Both the position numbers and the translations under genes were made by a program. A DNA stretch of 64,000 nucleotides. Origin: RHLJ01 sp965601955. Its GTDB lineage: Bacteria; Bacteroidota; Rhodothermia; Balneolales; Balneolaceae. The stretch is from the NCBI GenBank assembly GCA_965601955.1, contig OZ271855.1, forward strand, positions 1,984,001 to 2,048,000. The letters are read 5' to 3'. The notes under the pieces are model-generated. The model searched no databases, was not told the origin of the DNA, and worked only from the letters and a program-made list of their open reading frames with translations. Below, piece after piece: positions 61,979 to 64,000 of this stretch; positions within the stretch are counted from its first letter, which is position 1; each line of letters opens with the position of its first letter.

Positions 61979-63277
61979 CTAGTCTGCCTCAATATCCATG
62001 TGCTTTTCACCATGGTATCCGATGTCCATCCCTTCTAATTCCAGGTTCTCGTCAATTCGACCACCTGAAGTAATTAGTGAAGCAACTTTCCAAACGATGA
62101 AGGTTGCTGCTGCGGAATAGGCGATGGTAATTAATACCGCTTTGGTTTGTACCCAAATCTGCCCAACATTTCCATAAAGGGCTCCGGCCCCACCATTGAT
62201 TTCCGGATTGGCGAATACTCCGGTCAAAATAGCACCGGCAATTCCAACTAAACCGTGAATACCAAAAGCGTCCAGGGTATCATCATGACGAACCCAAGAT
62301 TTTAAATGAACAACGCCCCAGTATCCCACCAGGCCTGAAACAACGCCGATTACAAGAGCACCAGTTACATCCACAAAGCCTGAGGCGGGAGTAATACCAA
62401 CAAGTCCAGAAACAGCCCCGGAAGCCATACCTATTAATGTTGGCTTTTTTACAATGAACCATTCAATGGTTAACCAGATAAGAGCTCCGGCACAAGCAGC
62501 TACATTAGTAACCAACAGGGCATTAGCAGCAATTCCATCTGCGGCAAGCTGGCTGCCTCCGTTAAATCCAAACCATCCGAACCAAAGGAGGGCAGACCCT
62601 AAAATCATGAACTTGATGGAAGAAGGTTTTCTTATTTCCTCCAGGCTATGCTCCATACGTTTTCCAACCAGGTAAGAAAGCACTAGTCCGGCTACCCCGG
62701 CATTAATATGAATTACTGTTCCGCCAGCAAAATCCATTTCACCAGATTCGCTGAGGAATCCGCCTCCCCATACCCAGTGGGCTATAGGTGCATATACGGC
62801 AATTACCCAGAGTACAGAGAAAATTCCCCAGGTAGAAAAACGAACCCGTTCAATAATAGAGCCACTAACAATGGCAACAGCAATAGCGGCAAACGTACCC
62901 TGGAAAACTACGAAGAGGAGGGTGGGGATGCTTCCGGAAACATCATTTACTCCAATTCCTTTTAAAAACACATTGCTCAAGTCACCGATAAAGGCATTTC
63001 CTTCCCCGAATGCAAGGGAATAAGCAACAACCACCCAAACGATGGTTCCCGTACAAAAAGCCATATAGCTCATACCAATGGTATTGAGTACGTGTTTGTT
63101 TTGAGTTAATCCGCCATAGAAAAGGGCTAGACCGGCGGGAGTCATAAGCATAACGAGAGCAGTGGCGATAAGCAGCCATGCAGTATCACCTGCATTGATA
63201 GCGGCTTCTGTTTCTTGCCCATAAAGTGAGATTGTCCCTAAAAATAACAGCGTTAGGGTAGCTGTGAGTTTTTTCAT
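61979..63277 (-). CDS. amt: Ammonium transporter
   Basis: Conducts ammonium or ammonia across the inner membrane. The 432-residue Amt/MEP/Rh protein has 11 TM helices after a signal-like first segment (1-21, cleaved in many Amts). The pore's twin histidines are in GGTVIHINAGVAG and AFGIHGLVG. WGGGFLSESGEMDFAGG precedes the first, and the C-terminus (GMDIGYHGEKHMDIEAD) would contact GlnK. No glnK/glnB gene is present in the window. Nitrogen control is expected but not visible, apart from palindromic sequence upstream. Confidence 0.96.
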   Translation of the reverse strand: MKKLTATLTLLFLGTISLYGQETEAAINAGDTAWLLIATALVMLMTPAGLALFYGGLTQNKHVLNTIGMSYMAFCTGTIVWVVVAYSLAFGEGNAFIGDLSNVFLKGIGVNDVSGSIPTLLFVVFQGTFAAIAVAIVSGSIIERVRFSTWGIFSVLWVIAVYAPIAHWVWGGGFLSESGEMDFAGGTVIHINAGVAGLVLSYLVGKRMEHSLEEIRKPSSIKFMILGSALLWFGWFGFNGGSQLAADGIAANALLVTNVAACAGALIWLTIEWFIVKKPTLIGMASGAVSGLVGITPASGFVDVTGALVIGVVSGLVGYWGVVHLKSWVRHDDTLDAFGIHGLVGIAGAILTGVFANPEINGGAGALYGNVGQIWVQTKAVLITIAYSAAATFIVWKVASLITSGGRIDENLELEGMDIGYHGEKHMDIEAD

Positions 63278-63387
63278 CTATTGTACTCCAAATTAATTGC
63301 GATTAGGCGCCGGGAGTATAGGGCTTGATAAACAAAAAAACTTTAGTCTATTTCTTTATAAACTTAATTAATTAAGGTGTGGACAAA

Positions 63388-63403
63388 AGAAAAGCGCTTT
63401 TCT
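63388..63403. promoter_or_regulatory. 16-base perfect palindrome upstream of amt
   Basis: AGAAAAGCGCTTTTCT reads the same on both strands. It lies 110 bases before the amt start and 27 bases after the exonuclease stop. It could be an operator for amt or part of a weak terminator (TTTTCTTTTG follows on the minus strand). Confidence 0.35.
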
Positions 63404-63429
63404 AAATATGATGAGATTGATATTTCTAA

Positions 63430-64000
63430 TTAACTAAGATTCTGAATTTCTTTCAATTTGGCTAAAGCTCTCTCTTTCAGGTTACCAAATTGCTCTTCCG
63501 GGATATGACCGGTGGTAAACTGATAGTAAAGCCAAACGATGTATGTAGCCATCACATCCTCGTAGCAATAGTGCTCGATAAGGGATAATTCATTTCTCTT
63601 AAACATTTCATAAACCTGGTTTCCTTCCCCGGTTTGTTTGAAGGGGATTCCAATAAGCTGTCCAAGATGCTTTAGTTTAGGCCAGGAACTGGCCCCGTAA
63701 TTACTGAATTCATCTACCAAATCCAGGTTATGTTTGCTGTATCGATAGCGTATATCATAATCGCTCATTCGAACGGGCATTTGTAAACCATGCTTCATAG
63801 CTCTATAAGTTAGTACCGGGATGTCAAAGCCTTTTCCATTGTGATGGATTAGGCCGAAGTCTTTATAGGTACCAATGGTTTCGAAGATTTTCTGAAGTCC
63901 TTCTTTCTCATCGGTACCGTTCCAGGCAACTTTCTGTCGGGGCTGTCCGGTATTTTCAATCCACAAACCTACCCAGGAAACCATTCGATGATACATGGGA
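63430..64000 (-). CDS. Predicted 3'-5' exonuclease (PolB-like RNase H fold), 5' end beyond window
   Basis: At least 188 residues. The N-terminal part carrying the first catalytic motif (D-x-E) lies outside the window, so the ATG at 63996 is probably internal. The visible part has the second exonuclease motif in LIHHNGKGFDIPVLTYRA (Asn and Phe-Asp). A late motif near HYCYEDVMATYIVWLYY supplies the last Asp. This matches the predicted 3'-5' exonuclease group related to the PolB proofreading domain (PF10108-like). Its substrate is not established. Confidence 0.82.
   Translation of the reverse strand, partial: PMYHRMVSWVGLWIENTGQPRQKVAWNGTDEKEGLQKIFETIGTYKDFGLIHHNGKGFDIPVLTYRAMKHGLQMPVRMSDYDIRYRYSKHNLDLVDEFSNYGASSWPKLKHLGQLIGIPFKQTGEGNQVYEMFKRNELSLIEHYCYEDVMATYIVWLYYQFTTGHIPEEQFGNLKERALAKLKEIQNLS

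Overview
The window looks like chromosomal DNA of a free-living, probably marine or saline member of the Bacteroidota/Rhodothermota/Balneolota group, with Balneolaceae-like as my best guess. This rests on large TonB-dependent receptors with carboxypeptidase-like N-terminal domains, a DUF4249 partner lipoprotein, DUF5916, DUF2911 and DUF4159 proteins, a type IX-style C-terminal sorting domain, a Reg_prop double-propeller sensor, and at least one promoter of the Bacteroidota type (TTTG, 19 bases, TATATTTG). No phage, plasmid, IS, CRISPR or tRNA genes were seen. Coding density is high. The only gene-free stretch over 300 bases is the one holding tmRNA.

Layout. 1-5.8 kb: porin-like protein, succinyl-CoA ligase alpha (sucD), DNA primase (dnaG), a VOC protein and a DUF4159 protein. 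5.9-11.7 kb: an unknown outer-membrane protein, a TonB receptor/DUF4249 pair and a DUF72 protein. 11.8-12.2 kb: tmRNA with its terminator. 12.3-20.9 kb: a periplasmic two-propeller sensor fused to an adenylate-cyclase domain, then a cell-surface signalling set on the other strand (ECF sigma factor, lipoprotein, FecR anti-sigma, STN-type TonB receptor). 20.9-26 kb: M23 peptidase, an NfeD/stomatin/stomatin operon and an MsbA-like exporter. 26-29 kb: three adjacent paralogous single-pass membrane proteins, two of them with 30-residue tandem repeats; this is the least explained system here. 29-38.4 kb: DUF2911-TPR protein, GH3 beta-glucosidase, von Willebrand A protein, threonine dehydratase-like enzyme, DUF5916 protein and a Dabb lipoprotein. 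38.5-48.7 kb: exported M14 peptidase, tricorn-like S41 protease and a modular GH81 laminarinase. 48.8-52.2 kb: six minus-strand genes including mtnN and ogt. 52.2-53.1 kb: a candidate small RNA and a divergent pair of small regulators. 53.1-56.2 kb: a probable zinc (or other metal) uptake set. 56.2-64 kb: tandem three-helix membrane proteins, pyruvate phosphate dikinase, a flavin disulfide oxidoreductase, a lipoprotein, ammonium transporter and a partial 3'-5' exonuclease.

How genes work together. The GH81 endo-glucanase and the GH3 beta-glucosidase could together turn beta-1,3-glucan (laminarin) into glucose, although they are 12 kb apart and there is no SusC/SusD locus. The sigma/FecR/STN-receptor set should sense a ligand at the outer membrane and control its own transcription. 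The metal set pairs a ZnuD-like receptor with His-rich exported proteins. Many intergenic spaces carry long hairpins, either AT-rich inverted repeats made of short words or elements beginning GTCAT and ending ATGAC.
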